Assembly (NCBI GenBank): GCA_019096065.1
Contig: JAGUCH010000002.1
Coordinates: 8,506,501 to 8,570,500, forward strand
Length of the DNA: 64,000 bases
Direction: 5' to 3'
Origin: Paracyclopina nana
Lineage: Eukaryota > Arthropoda > Copepoda > Cyclopoida > Cyclopettidae
Position numbers and translations under genes: made by a program. Numbering within the stretch: the first letter of the stretch is position 1; every line of letters starts with the position of its first letter. This document shows positions 11,501-22,470 of the stretch, piece after piece. Under the pieces are notes generated by a model. It did no database searches and was not told where the DNA came from. It saw nothing but the letters and a program-made list of their open reading frames with translations.

Positions 11501-12201
11501 TATATTTGAGAATTTGGCTTGATTTTGCACCTTTTATTATTGGTTGACGGCTGTAAGCAATAAATACTGCATCCTTTTTTTAGCTTAATAGCGAATTGGC
11601 CGGGTGGCACTTTTTTTTCCCGGGAAAAAAATAATCCCTGGTGCGAGAAAAAGCTGAGAAGCATTTGGAAATTGAAAGCCTACTTGGGATTTGCGGTTAC
11701 TGGTAGAGAAAAAGTAAAGTGCAATTCTTGGGGAAAAAAATCACAGCAGTCGAATTTTTTCCGTGTAAAAACCTACTTTTTTCACAGGTCTAATTCATCT
11801 TCTTCTGACATTAATAATTCATTGAGGTAATTTTAGCCTGAATAGAACCACAATGCATTGCAATTTCAGTCTATTTCACCCCCTATCCGGCTGTGATCGC
11901 CCTCAACTTTTTCGACTTCACGAACTCCATACGTTCAATCAGCACCTCAACTTACTCACAAACAAGCAAAACGTCCTTAAGTGACTTCTCCTTCTTTTTG
12001 CTTCTCGTGCAAGACCATTTGCAGCATGGGTTGCGTGATTACAAAATAAAAAATTCAGATTATGTTTCCCTTCGTTTCATTGGTCGTCATTCACAGAAAA
12101 CAGCCAATTGAAATGAGCCTATTTGAAAGTTTGTTGCAAACGTCACTTTTACCAACATCGCGCACTGAATATCAGAAGTGAGAGCAGCTCCAAGCAATAC
12201 A
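11501..12201. other. Intergenic, repeat remnants and SEC61B upstream region
   Basis: The first part is LTR-like (AATAAATACTGC near 11560) and contains one more copy of the TTTGCGGTTACTGGTAGAG repeat. The rest is AT-rich and should hold the SEC61B promoter and 5' UTR. No further gene is visible. Confidence 0.5.
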
Positions 12202-12543
12202 ATGGTAAGGTTAGGCAAATTACTTGGGCTCGTATCAGCTCTGAAAGGGGTTTTCTATTTTCAGCCCGGTCCTGCAGCAAGTGCAACTTCAGTCGGAGGA
12301 GGTCGGTCCCCTTCCACGGCCTCCCCCAGAGCAGGTGCAGGTGCTGTGAGACAAAGGAAGACTACGTCAAGCGCTCCAGTGACAACGAGGGCCGGTGGAA
12401 CCAGTTCAGGTGGCATGTGGAGGTTCTACACAGATGACTCCCCCGGCATCAAGGTTGGGCCCGTGCCCGTGTTGGTCATGTCACTTTTGTTCATCGCTTG
12501 TGTCTTCATGCTCCACATTTGGGGAAAGTTCAACAGGGCCTGA
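12202..12543 (+). CDS. SEC61B: Sec61 translocon beta subunit
   Basis: Beta subunit of the Sec61 protein-conducting channel of the ER, a small tail-anchored protein. Coding exons are 12202-12204 (only the ATG) and 12265-12543, with a 60-bp intron (GTAAGG to TTTTCAG). The product is 93 residues, beginning [12 protein letters not shown], with a Ser/Pro/Arg-rich cytosolic part (GRSPS, VRQRK), then [13 protein letters not shown] and one C-terminal membrane segment ([20 protein letters not shown]). Length and sequence match the animal family closely, and removing the intron restores the family N-terminus exactly. Reading through from the same ATG would give a wrong N-terminus. It converges on PIGA, with only 36 bases between stop codons. 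Confidence 0.97.
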   Translation: MVRLGKLLGLVSALKGVFYFQPGPAASATSVGGGRSPSTASPRAGAGAVRQRKTTSSAPVTTRAGGTSSGGMWRFYTDDSPGIKVGPVPVLVMSLLFIACVFMLHIWGKFNRA

Positions 12544-12579
12544 TTATATTTATTTCTACATTGCATTTTTGAAATACAC

Positions 12580-13860
12580 TCAAAATCCCAAGAAATTCAT
12601 GGCGAGAATCCAATAGTGGCAAAACAAGAACAACACTGCCATCAGAGGCCCAGCGATCCGGCCTCGCTCCCAAAGGTTGCGGACTCTCCTTGCCAAGTCT
12701 TTCTTCTCTGGGTCTGTAGTGATGGAGTCATACACTATTTCCGTGCGCTGCGCCACGTTCCTCCAGTCGTACGTGTTCTTGACAAAGTTGTGACATTCCT
12801 CCTTGGATGGCTGCCTACGGGCTATCACTTCTTCCACAGCCTTTGTGAGGCCCAACTGAATGCTGTTCACTTCAGGCTCAACAAATCGTATGAACCTTTC
12901 TGGCAGGACCTCCGGAATGCCCCCGACTTTGGTACTGACAACAGTAAGGCCACACGAAACGGCCTCCAGAATGGCCATACAAAAGGCTTCAGTCAGAGAT
13001 GTATTGAGGAAAATGTCCCCTCGTATGAGAAGATTGTCCCTTACGTCCGAGTGGCACATCTCACCCAACATCTGGACCCTCGACTGCAACCCATACTTTT
13101 CTATGGCCTCTTCCAGCACGATTCTTTTGGGACCATCGCCTCCGATGATGAAGTCGACAGTGATTCCATTGAAGTCTTTGGCGCATAATTTGGGCAAAAT
13201 GGCAGCGACTAAGTCGATGCCTTTTCGGTAGACTAGTCTGCTGCCAATCACAACTATCACTTTCTTGTGGTACTTCACATTGTCGATTTTGTCGTAGCAA
13301 GGCTTGAAAATATCCCAGTCAACGGCGTTAGGTATCACCGAGACCTTGGTCATTGGCACTTCTGATCTCAGCACAGTGTTCTCTTTGCCTGTATGTGACA
13401 CGCATATACAGTGGTCCGTGTTGGCCAAGGAATATTTGAGAAAAGTGTTTGTGACAATTGCACTAGCGTCAGCAAACCCGAACAGCGAGTGATCCGTGAA
13501 GACTGTGCACAGCCCAAGAAGGCTCCCCACGAAAAGAGCTTCGTGGGCCAAAGTCGAAAAGGCTGAGTGACCATGCACAATCTCAATTTGCTCGGAATTG
13601 AAGATATGGCGCAGAAGAGGAAGAGATCCCACAATGGTGGGAAGAACTGCTTTGTTGTAGAAAGGCACGATTGGCAAGTAGAACACTTTAAGGTTATTGG
13701 CCATGTACCGAATCCCGGTTCTGTTGCCATAAGAATGCGTGACAATGATGACTTTGTGACTATTCTCCAACAAGCACTGAGCCAGTTGATACAAATGTGA
13801 CTCAACTCCACCCATGTTAGGGTAGAAGAAGTCGGAGACGAGGCAAATTCTGAACGTCAT
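12580..13860 (-). CDS. PIGA: GPI GlcNAc-transferase catalytic subunit PIG-A
   Basis: Catalytic subunit of the complex that moves GlcNAc from UDP-GlcNAc to phosphatidylinositol, the first step of GPI-anchor synthesis on the ER cytosolic face. One exon, 426 residues. The N-terminus CLVSDFFYPNMGGVESHLYQ is the family signature; VHGHSAFSTLAHEAL and VFTDHSLFGFAD follow. The GT4 nucleotide-sugar site includes SRLVYRKGIDL and the EX7E motif in EAFCMAILEAVSCG. A C-terminal membrane segment (AGPLMAVLFLFCHYWILAM) anchors it. The ATG (13860-13858) overlaps the TAA stop of the upstream CDPF1 gene by one base, suggesting a shared two-gene transcript. Confidence 0.97.
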   Translation of the reverse strand: MTFRICLVSDFFYPNMGGVESHLYQLAQCLLENSHKVIIVTHSYGNRTGIRYMANNLKVFYLPIVPFYNKAVLPTIVGSLPLLRHIFNSEQIEIVHGHSAFSTLAHEALFVGSLLGLCTVFTDHSLFGFADASAIVTNTFLKYSLANTDHCICVSHTGKENTVLRSEVPMTKVSVIPNAVDWDIFKPCYDKIDNVKYHKKVIVVIGSRLVYRKGIDLVAAILPKLCAKDFNGITVDFIIGGDGPKRIVLEEAIEKYGLQSRVQMLGEMCHSDVRDNLLIRGDIFLNTSLTEAFCMAILEAVSCGLTVVSTKVGGIPEVLPERFIRFVEPEVNSIQLGLTKAVEEVIARRQPSKEECHNFVKNTYDWRNVAQRTEIVYDSITTDPEKKDLARRVRNLWERGRIAGPLMAVLFLFCHYWILAMNFLGF

Positions 13861-14294
13861 TATTTCTTCAGTTTCGCTTGGATCTCGTTTGGCAGTTCGT
13901 CAATGTTGAGGTTAGCGCAGTCTTTGCACAGCCGCTTGGCATAAAAAATGCTGCAGTCCACGCAGACGGAGTTGCCACAGTGTTGGCATTTCCCACCAAT
14001 CAGCAGAAAATTCGGTCTTCCCTTTTCTCTCGGGGCAAAGGGATCCATCATAACAAACGAGTCCTCGACAAATTCAATCGATCGCCTAGCGAAGGGTGGA
14101 TTTTTGCCATAGTAATGGCAGACCTCATTGAGGCCACAAACTGAACACTGAAAGGGTACCGGCTTATGCTCCTTTTCTTCCTTCTCTTTCTCTTCTTTGG
14201 CTTTGAGGGGATCTACTGGAACCCCGTACTTTTCCTTGTCTTCAAAAGGGTAGTAAAGTTTAGAGTCACCTGCAGGAGTTTCAGGGTGGCTCAT
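13860..14294 (-). CDS. CDPF1: Cysteine-rich DPF-motif domain protein 1
   Basis: About 144 residues from ATG 14294 (MSHPETPAGDSK). A charged Lys/Glu segment precedes the domain, which starts FQCSVCGLNEVCHYYGKNPPF and contains the diagnostic MMDPFAP motif. C-terminal Cys pairs (CQHCGNSVCVDC, CKDC) look metal-binding. The family is conserved in animals but its biochemical role is not established. An in-frame GTG at 14327 could extend the frame but is not a credible start. It shares the TAATG overlap with PIGA and lies 186 bases downstream of POLR2G on the same strand. Confidence 0.93.
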   Translation of the reverse strand: MSHPETPAGDSKLYYPFEDKEKYGVPVDPLKAKEEKEKEEKEHKPVPFQCSVCGLNEVCHYYGKNPPFARRSIEFVEDSFVMMDPFAPREKGRPNFLLIGGKCQHCGNSVCVDCSIFYAKRLCKDCANLNIDELPNEIQAKLKK

Positions 14295-14480
14295 GCTGTC
14301 TGACCACTCAATTCTTATCAAATTCACATTTCAGCCACTTAGCCGCAGCGTACAGATACGTACAGACCGGCAACTAACGGCGCGGCGGCTAGCGTGAATG
14401 TAAACAAATTGCGCAACAATTGGGTGGAATTTGAGTAACGCAACCTTTTTTATAAGCGACAGATTCTATATTTCCTTTAA

Positions 14481-15053
14481 TTAACTGACGAGTCCCAAGT
14501 AGTCATCCATGAGGGTGCCGATGGCGAATATGTCAGAGGCATCAACTCTGGTTCCTACGATTTTTAGCCTGATTTCGTCATCTTGCTGAATTACCATCTC
14601 TTCATCGGCGGTTTTGTAGCAAGGAGGATTCGAATTAGGATCGAATGTCATGTCAGCGGGAATCGAGTGACGTGAAATAAAACAAGAGAGTGGTCCTATT
14701 TCCGTGAAAAGTCCAACTTTGTTAACCTAGTAACAAAAGCCCATTAAGCATTCTTAAAAATAACTAAGAGAACAAGTTACTTGAGTGACCACAGCATCCA
14801 ACACTTCACCCTTGAAAGGTCGAAATACTATGGCTTTGTACTTGACGGGGTAGACGACAAAACCCTGACCAGGCTGAATAAGTCCAGCTCCGATTGTGTC
14901 GATGGTGGTGACCGCGATAACGAAGCCGTATTTTCCGGTACAGGTGCCTTCGACCTCGGAGAAAAGCTTCTGCTTCACTGTGTCCATAAGCTGAGGGCCA
15001 AAATACTTGGGATGAAGCATGATCTCATGCTCTAATGAGATGTGATAGAACAT
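14481..15053 (-). CDS. POLR2G: RNA polymerase II subunit RPB7
   Basis: RPB7, which with RPB4 forms the Pol II stalk that binds nascent RNA and initiation factors. Exons 15053-14781 and 14726-14481 are joined across a 54-bp phase-0 intron (GTAACT to ACTAG), giving 172 residues, the same length as the human protein. The N-terminal RNP-like domain begins [15 protein letters not shown] and includes [13 protein letters not shown] and [12 protein letters not shown]. The C-terminal OB-fold part begins [18 protein letters not shown] and ends [10 protein letters not shown]. All family landmarks are present. Confidence 0.97.
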
Positions 15054-15715
15054 TTTGACAAAAAGTATTGCTTTGAGGCTCTATCGTAAACAAGCGTTCG
15101 AAACTACTACAATGATCGAAACTGACTCGAACCTTCTTTAGTACAGCAAACTTAACGTATGAAACTAGTCCTAATGCAAGTGTCCAGTGCATGAGAGTCC
15201 CTAAACTGTGTAAAATTACACTATGTTAAAGAGTAAGCACTGATAAGGCATAATGTATGACCATTGCAGTGTCAAAACAAGTAAACCCATACTCTGATTG
15301 CCTCAAAATATCTAACAAACCCATTTTGATGGTCTACCGAGCTACCTAAAAGACGCCATATTCCACAACGCTAATATTGATACTGAGCTAGAAATAAGCA
15401 AATGCAATAGCCATCTTAACAAATTGAGTTCGCAAAAAAAATATTTTTTTAAAAATTGGGTAGCACCTTTCAACACAGCCAAGTATTTCTATCAAAGACG
15501 CTTTGTGATACTAAACTGGCTTAGCTTTCGAACCATTTTTTCGACTGGGCCTTTACGCTGGGGATAACTCATTGACAGCGCATCAGCTACAGCCACCCCA
15601 GCTTTCGAGCTATTTTTCTTTGCGATAAAGAATTTTACGCTAATCCACAGTGCGTGAAAAATTTGCCAAATCATTTTGAAAACAAAAGATGTGGCACTAG
15701 TGTTACAACATTAAA
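15054..15715. other. Shared upstream region of POLR2G and FAF2
   Basis: 662 bases between divergently read genes, AT-rich, with no convincing ORF or repeat. It should contain both promoters; no TATA box or other site is clear enough to annotate. Confidence 0.5.
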
Positions 15716-17215
15716 ATGTCGCGAAGCCGTGGAAATCGTCAGATGGCTTCTGATGACGACACTTTTTCTTCGGACGAAGATTCATCTTCGTTGACTTCCG
15801 AAGATTCGGCCTCTCAACGAGATCTCACTAATGAAGAAATGGAAAAGCTCGTCCAGCTGCAAGACCTGACCGGCATTGACGACCTCCAAATCTGCAGGGC
15901 CCTACTTGAATCTAAAAACTGGGACCTAGAAGCCACTGCTCGTGAACATCTTAACTTGCCGAGCAGAGCTGCTGAACGAGAAGGCCCTCCAATAGCAGCT
16001 TTTCCTATCCCGCCCATGGAAGCCCCTAATGCACGCTTTGTGATGAGGCCGCCGGCAAACCCCAATGGCAACAACCGACGAGTCGTTCCGTTGGGCCACA
16101 CGGTCTTCTCATGGGCGGTTTATTTGATCACGCTACCCTTGCGTCTTACCTACCGCACGGTCTCTGGAGTTTTCAGCTTTGTTCTCGGATTTATTGGCCT
16201 CAACGACACATTCTTCCTGAACGATGGACGACGAAATGGGCAGCTACGAAGGCCCACAGCCAACACTCGACCAGAGGAGGATGTTGCATTTTTCATCGCC
16301 AACTTTAATGCCAAGTATGGCCTCGACCACGTGCCGTTTTTGCGAGGATCATATTCTCAGGCGTTGGAGGAGGCCAAACGAGATTTGAAGTTCCTCCTGG
16401 TGTACTTGAACAGCCCCTCTCACCAGGATACTGAACGGTTCTGCGAAATAACTTTGGCCTCAGAGAGGTTCAAGGACTTTGTTGCTAGAATGAATGTGAT
16501 CGTCTGGGGCTGCTCCGTCGACACTCCGGAGGGGTATCGAGTGTCCCAAGCCTTGAGAGAGAGCACTTATCCGTTCCTAGCCCTTATAGTGCTCAGACAA
16601 AGCAAGATGATGGTTGTCGGCAGGGTTGAGGGCCTGATGGAAACTGAGGCTTTGTGCGAACGACTGGAGGTGGTCATAAGGGACAACGAAGCCTACATTG
16701 TTGCCGCTAGTGCCGAACGAGCAGAGCGAAATATAAACGCTGAAATTCGTCAGGAGCAAGATGCCGCCTTTCAAGAAACCCTCAGATTGGATCAGGAACG
16801 CGAAAGACAAAAGCGTGAGGCTGAAGAGGCCAAAAAACGCGAGGAAGAAGAGGAAAAGGCCCGCGTTCTAGCCGAGGCTACGCGTAAAGAGGAGATCAGA
16901 CGGGCAAAAATCGAGCTTGCGTCAGAGGTGCCTGATGAGCCGGGTGCAGACGATCCTGAGGCTGTGCGCATTTTGATAAAGCTGCCAGAAGGCCAACGGC
17001 TAGAGCGACGCTTTCTCAAGCATCAATCCATGAAGTACTTGTTCTTCTACGTGTTTTGCCATCCAGACTCTCCGGATGAGTTTGACATCACCACCAATTT
17101 TCCTCGTAAAGTTCTGGAGTGTAAGCCGACTGATGGTGCTCCAGACCCACAAAGCTTCGAGCAAGCTGGCTTAGGTAAATCCACAATGCTATTTGTCAAT
17201 GACTTGGAGGCTTGA
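15716..17215 (+). CDS. FAF2: FAS-associated factor 2 (UBXD8)
   Basis: An ER and lipid-droplet adaptor that recruits p97/VCP to ubiquitylated substrates in ER-associated degradation. One exon, 499 residues. An acidic Ser-rich N-terminus leads to a UBA domain (LVQLQDLTGIDDLQICRALL). A hydrophobic hairpin around residues 135-170 (FSWAVYLITLPLRLTYRT) inserts into the membrane. A thioredoxin-like UAS domain (FLRGSYSQALEEAKRDLKFL) follows, then a long Glu/Lys/Arg coiled coil (residues 345-400) and a C-terminal UBX domain (VRILIKLPEGQRLERRFL). The order matches animal FAF2; the N-terminal acidic extension is longer than in human. Confidence 0.96.
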   Translation: MSRSRGNRQMASDDDTFSSDEDSSSLTSEDSASQRDLTNEEMEKLVQLQDLTGIDDLQICRALLESKNWDLEATAREHLNLPSRAAEREGPPIAAFPIPPMEAPNARFVMRPPANPNGNNRRVVPLGHTVFSWAVYLITLPLRLTYRTVSGVFSFVLGFIGLNDTFFLNDGRRNGQLRRPTANTRPEEDVAFFIANFNAKYGLDHVPFLRGSYSQALEEAKRDLKFLLVYLNSPSHQDTERFCEITLASERFKDFVARMNVIVWGCSVDTPEGYRVSQALRESTYPFLALIVLRQSKMMVVGRVEGLMETEALCERLEVVIRDNEAYIVAASAERAERNINAEIRQEQDAAFQETLRLDQERERQKREAEEAKKREEEEEKARVLAEATRKEEIRRAKIELASEVPDEPGADDPEAVRILIKLPEGQRLERRFLKHQSMKYLFFYVFCHPDSPDEFDITTNFPRKVLECKPTDGAPDPQSFEQAGLGKSTMLFVNDLEA

Positions 17216-17357
17216 GATGATCCACTAGATGTGTTTTTAAGTACAACTGTGTTGCACTTACGATTGATGCTTATGAATAATCAATAAGTTACAACCATTA
17301 CTAGAAATTAGCGACGCAAACTTGGTAAGGGAGTCTACAGATTTTATTCAACTTTGT

Positions 17358-20300
17358 CTAGCTGCTACCAGCCGGCTGGCTCGAAGCAACCTGCTCTTCC
17401 AAAGTAATGTCAAACTTTCTATCAGGATTAGTGCTAGGCGTTAGCTCAAGGATGAACATTTGCTGGTCGACAATGTATTCCATCGTGTCGTCGTCCAACA
17501 GGAACTTGAGACCTGTAGCGCTCTTCTGATAAATGTTTCCAATAGAGTGAGGAGAAAAGGAGGCGTTTTTGATGTGGATCGCATCGAGAAGGTATTTCAC
17601 CGACTTATGTCTAAGTGGAATGCTGATGAACGCCTCAGACTCGTTCATTTTGATGAACACCGTCACACTAGGTTTGTGCTTTAGGGGACCTGGCGACGCT
17701 GTTGCGTACTTGTGGGCCAACCTTATTTGAGACCCTCTTATGCTCTCGTACGATTTGGTTTTCGTCAAGTTCTTCCTCTTCTCCCTTTTGATGGAAGCGA
17801 TCGAGATATTGTCTGCCTCATGTCCAATAGCACTCGCTCGTTTCCGCAGTAACGCCTTCTCTCTATCAAGCCTCTGCGCCTCCTCCCTCAGGTCGGGGTC
17901 AGAATAGCTCCATTCGTTGGTAAAGTTCCTCGATATCTTCCTCATGAGAGCTTTCCGAGTGTAGTTGGACTTGTCACCTTCAGGCAGCAAATCATCCAAA
18001 AGCCTCAGCTCTCGCTTCGAAAACACGCACTCGATCATTTTGCGAATCACGCAAATGACCACCAGCATAACAGGGAAGGAGATAGAGGTAGTTGGGTTGT
18101 TTTTGATGAGCCAGAGCATAACCAGGCTTGATAGCTGAATCAGGGTGAAAAGGTGAACCCTGGACAAGGGAACGTACTTGAGATAAATATGGTCCGGTTG
18201 GTACTTCCTTGGGATGAAAAATAAGAGGAGCCTTTCAGCAAATTGGAGCCCTTTCAAGGAGGATACTCCCATGAAGAGGAAAACTCCGAACAAGACGGGC
18301 ATTGGAATCAGTGATAGCAAGGGTGTAACCAAAGTGGACAGTCCGATGCAACAACCAATGAGTATGTTGGTGACTCTTTGCTCCCTGATGCCCAAAAACT
18401 GAGGCTTTTCTCCTGGAGCAGAGCACTCGGACTCCTTCCTCAGAGATTGAATATGGTTGATGCACAAAACAGTTCCAGCGACGAACCAGGGAAGCCCAAA
18501 AATGGAACAAATGAGGATGATGACCGACAGCACCAAGAGGTCCAAGTGATATCCACAGCCCTTTTTAAGTAAGAACTCCTTGCGGTTGCAAATTACAGCA
18601 GTGATTTGCTGGTCCATGAAAATGAGGATTGTTGCCAAAAGAGCAAACATCGGAGCCAGAAATGCTTCCACCCACCTACATTAGGAAACCAGATGCATGA
18701 TTAAGAAAGGAGCCCTACAAAGTTAAGCAGAGAATAAATCACCATGGATTGGCAGGAACATCAAATAGGAGAGAGTGCTTCACTAGCCATCCGCGACCCT
18801 CCCACGTAGGAGTGAACTCATTGGGCACCATCAACTTGGGTGTTGCAACTTTAGAAATGAAATCGATGCTCGTCATGGAGAAGATGGCAATGACGACTGC
18901 GAAATCGCCCAGAAAATTGCGCACTTTTCCAGGTAGGAAGCCCGTATTGCGGAAATTCTTGAGCGTCAGGCTGATGAAGAAAGCACCAAAAAAGAGGACA
19001 ACTGAAAGCAAAAATATGTTGGGTTCATAGTCGCAGTCCTCTCCCACCAAAGTGCCGTTGTTGTATGGCAACAGGCAGTCCTCCTTGGTCAAGTTCGAGT
19101 AGATCTCATCGTCTATAATACACTCGCATTTGATTCCAATTCCCGATGGGGAAAACTTGTTATTCATTCCAATCTGGCTTATGTTAACAAAGGCGTTATA
19201 GATGAAGATGAATGCAATCAAGCTAGCAAACAGCTCTTCGGTAAACCTAATTTTCAAAACGTCACAATGTATTATTTCTTCGGGAGTTTTGTTAAGATAC
19301 CTGGTTATATAGCAAACATATGCGCTCGCGTCAAACGCGACCAAGATGAGCAAAAATGCAGCCACCCAAAGGCCTATGCAAAGTCTCAGAGATAGGTAAT
19401 CCCATTCATGCTCCTTGCACATGGAAAACAAGATCTTTTCAAATACGTACACCGGCCCAGTTGATCCCAAGAGAATCAGAGGCTGGCCCGAAAATAGGCC
19501 AAACACGATGCCGCATATGAGCCCTAATTATTCTATTAGCGTTCAAAGAAATGCGCTGCTAAATCATAACACTCACCGGAGACCAGGGATTCAATCGTAG
19601 CAATTCTGTTCTCAGTGGCTTCTCCCAGGAGGCCACCAAACGCAACAACAGGAGCCAGGCAAGCAAAGTACAAGAATAAAAAGGTGGATAGGCACTGAGG
19701 GTGCAAAGCGTGCGTAAAGTCAGATAAATAAAAGGGCGCTTTGCGCCGTAGGTCATCCATGAGGCCTCCGAACAACCTTCCTGACCTCACCAAACCTGAT
19801 GCTGCGCGCATCCTATAAAAATATTGGGAATGTTCAGCTTTCCTATCACGCAACCCATCCGAGCTAGTTACCGCCTGTCCTCGTCGATTTCCTCCTCCAT
19901 TTCGTCCTTTATGACCTTGTTCACATTGCTTGGTGGATCCAGCTTATGTTGGGCTGGCCAATCTCGTGGCAGCATTTTCAACGAAGCCATGTATTCATCC
20001 AGGGTTTGTCGCACCTTGGCGACACTCTGAGCCTCGTACATCTCGGAGATGAACTCTTTGTCAGACAAAGCAGTAGCTAGAGCAGCTCCGATGTTCCAAT
20101 AAAGCTCCTTTTTTCCTGACCCAGGAGGACCAACGACAACAAAGAAGAATCTTGTTGGAATATCGACCTCTGGCAAATCCCTGAGGGTCAGTGGATGCTT
20201 GGTCTTTACTAGAATTGCCAATGGCTTCTCCAAGAAGCCAACCACACCCTCAAGGATGATTGCAGCCTCCATGGAGTCTGAAATTTTCTTTTGCAGGCTT

Positions 20301-21055
20301 AAATTAACTTTTCCATCCACCGGACGCGTTTCGCCATATACGCTTTCTGTGGGCGACTCTGGAGCGTCACCATGATCCTCCAGTGCTACCAAAGAAAACC
20401 CGGGCCTCTCAGATCTTTCTGAAATCTGTCACCACCGCGAAATTAAGAGAAAAATCGCTTCCAGTTATCATTACTCACCACTTTCGGCTTCGATTTGTTA
20501 ACGAGCAGCTCTTTGATGACACTCGAGAGTTTCCCTTCTACTTTTCTGGGTCCTTCAAATTGATGACGATGCTTCTTTTCCAACAGCTCAATCAGTTTTT
20601 CTGCTACAGGAACAGGCAACATTTCCCTGGCCACTAGAGCTTCGCCAATGCCTCGACAGAGGCTATGCAAGTCCACCACATCATGGTTCATATCCGTGAT
20701 GATCAATCCTGCCTTCAGGAGCTTTCGTAATTCCAAAAACCCTTCCAGGGTTGGAGTAGACACATGCGGCTTGCTCCATCTATTGCCCTCGGGCTCCACA
20801 GCCTCTTGATACTTTATCCACCGAGATTCCTCAACCCATTCCTATGCACAGGCAAGATAATTTCTTGTTTAGCTAAATAAGCATGTTTCCCTGCTTGATT
20901 ACCAAATGTCCATCCTCGTATTTTTTAAGCTCCAGCAACTCAGTGAAGACTTGCTTCGGCTTGTGGTCCACAAAGTCGAGTTCTTGGAGCTCAGCATTGT
21001 AGGCATCGTCAAAAGTACTTCTACGAGAAGTATTGTGACTCACTGGAGTGTCCAT
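17358..21055 (-). CDS. SLC4 bicarbonate transporter, Na-driven exchanger type
   Basis: Six exons: 21055-20903, 20841-20479, 20425-19872, 19812-19577, 19523-18743 and 18675-17358, with introns of 53-67 bp and matching phases, give 1,134 residues. The cytoplasmic N-domain shows EWVEESRWIKYQEAVE and RWSKPHV. The membrane domain shows FGGLLGEAT, SGQPLILLGSTGPV, DFAVVIAIFSM, ILIFMDQQITAVI and APGEKPQFLGIREQRVT. The KRELRLLDDLLPEG segment and overall resemblance favour the Na-driven Cl/HCO3 exchanger branch (SLC4A8/A10, insect Ndae1) over plain anion exchangers. An extracellular loop with several Cys lies near exon 5. The start ATG (21055) follows TTTCAG at 21062, so an upstream exon is possible. 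The cytoplasmic tail is unusually long. Confidence 0.93.
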
Positions 21056-22380
21056 TTCCAACTGAAAGCGTCCAGCGAATCAACTAGCAACTAGATGTTA
21101 GCAACAAGTCAGGGCTTTTAAAAGTATCTCTTACATCAACTATTCAAGATGAATATAGTATATCCAGTTTGATTTGCAAGAATTCACGAACGTGACATAC
21201 ACAGCTCCAGAATTGGGGTAAACTTAGTTTGAAAACTACTCATAATACCTTAATCCAACCCAAGCTAAAAAAAGCACATGAAACAATAAGTAAATCAAGT
21301 TTCTGATAAACAAGTGATTGATTGCTTCAGTTTGAACCAGACAATGATGCATCGGCTCTTAAGAGCGAGTAAAAATAGCACGATAAATTGAAATGATATC
21401 GTATATTTATGCCCAGCGCGGCAGCATAAAACCAAGTTAAATAGTTATGAGAGGATTTTAGAATGGAAAAATACAAGCCTTCCTCACTTCTCTGAATACT
21501 CCACAGTAATAAATTGTGTAAATAAAAAAATTTGGAAACATGAAAATATTATTATGATTTCGGAATCTGCTCAATGCTTTTAAGGATTGAAGGCTAATTT
21601 ACATCATCAATTCTGCTGTGGTCGTCCACTCGTCCTACTAACAACTAACAAAATATGCCAACTAGTGAACAAGAACAAGATTATAGCGTTCCTAAAACAT
21701 TACGGACATGGCCACATTAGATTTCAGATTAATGGCATGAAAATTAAATCATTCCAAAATGCGTTTATAAGTTTAATGATTCGGTACAAAAAGGCAAGTT
21801 AAAAGGTCATTTTACATTTCTATTCTTTTGTTACAATAAACTGGATTCTTGAAAAGCAATTTTTTCACAATGCATTGCCGCACTTTAATTTTAGCCAAAT
21901 CTAGTGCTAAAAAATATGTGGAAGTCTCTTTTAGGCCCGGTGCGGATCCTCGCGATCAGAGAGAAACCCCACAAATTTGGAAGGCTGCTTCCACAGCAGG
22001 CCTGCACAGCCTCAGAAGGTCGGGTTACCTACTGAGCTCAAGGTACTGGTCCAGACTCCCAATGCTGCTACTAATGCAGCAGAAGATACTGAAGGTGCTC
22101 CCAGCAATGAAATGCCACTATTCATGCAGCAGGATGCCTGCTATATCAATGAAGCTAATAAAGAGCCTTTGACTCAATCATGCAATGATCAAGCACTTGT
22201 CTTCACGCTAAAACTGGAGTGTCCTCTAGCCAGCTAAAACAAATACTGCAACATCAAGAGTGTCCTGATGAATCTAACTGTCCCGACTACTCAAATCCAG
22301 ACAACCTTGACAAAGACTACAAAAAAATTGCAAGACCAAGATGATCTATACTTTTAAGGTGAGTTCTTATCGCTGCTTTA
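21056..22380. other. SLC4 upstream region and non-coding DNA
   Basis: AT-rich, with no secure gene. The first part should hold the SLC4 promoter and possibly a 5' exon. A frame at 21977-22237 (+) and a neighbour at 21849-22172 are open but begin and end without splice or family support. They may be decayed parts of the gene remnants that follow. Confidence 0.45.
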
Positions 22381-22388
22381 CTACAGCG

Positions 22389-22470
22389 TAGTGTTCTAGA
22401 AATTACTCCGCTCCCGTCCGCTCCTCTACGTAATGGAGAGGACGGGAGCGGAGTAATTTCTAGAACACTA
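22389..22470. mobile_element. 82-bp near-perfect palindromic MITE
   Basis: Arms TAGTGTTCTAGAAATTACTC... and its complement pair over about 31 bases around a short centre. Flanked by direct 8-bp copies of CTACAGCG (22381-22388, 22471-22478). The TAGTG terminus and 8-bp duplication point to hAT mobilisation. Transcribed, it would fold into a long hairpin. Confidence 0.85.

Noticed and set aside
12178-12543. SEC61B read straight through from an upstream start
   Set aside because: It translates an intron; splicing after the ATG recovers the family N-terminus.
13860-14327. CDPF1 start at 14327
   Set aside because: That codon is GTG; ATG 14294 gives the expected N-terminus.
21849-22237. Two overlapping plus-strand ORFs
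   Set aside because: Protein-like composition but no recognisable domain, start context or splice sites; described only as possible remnants.
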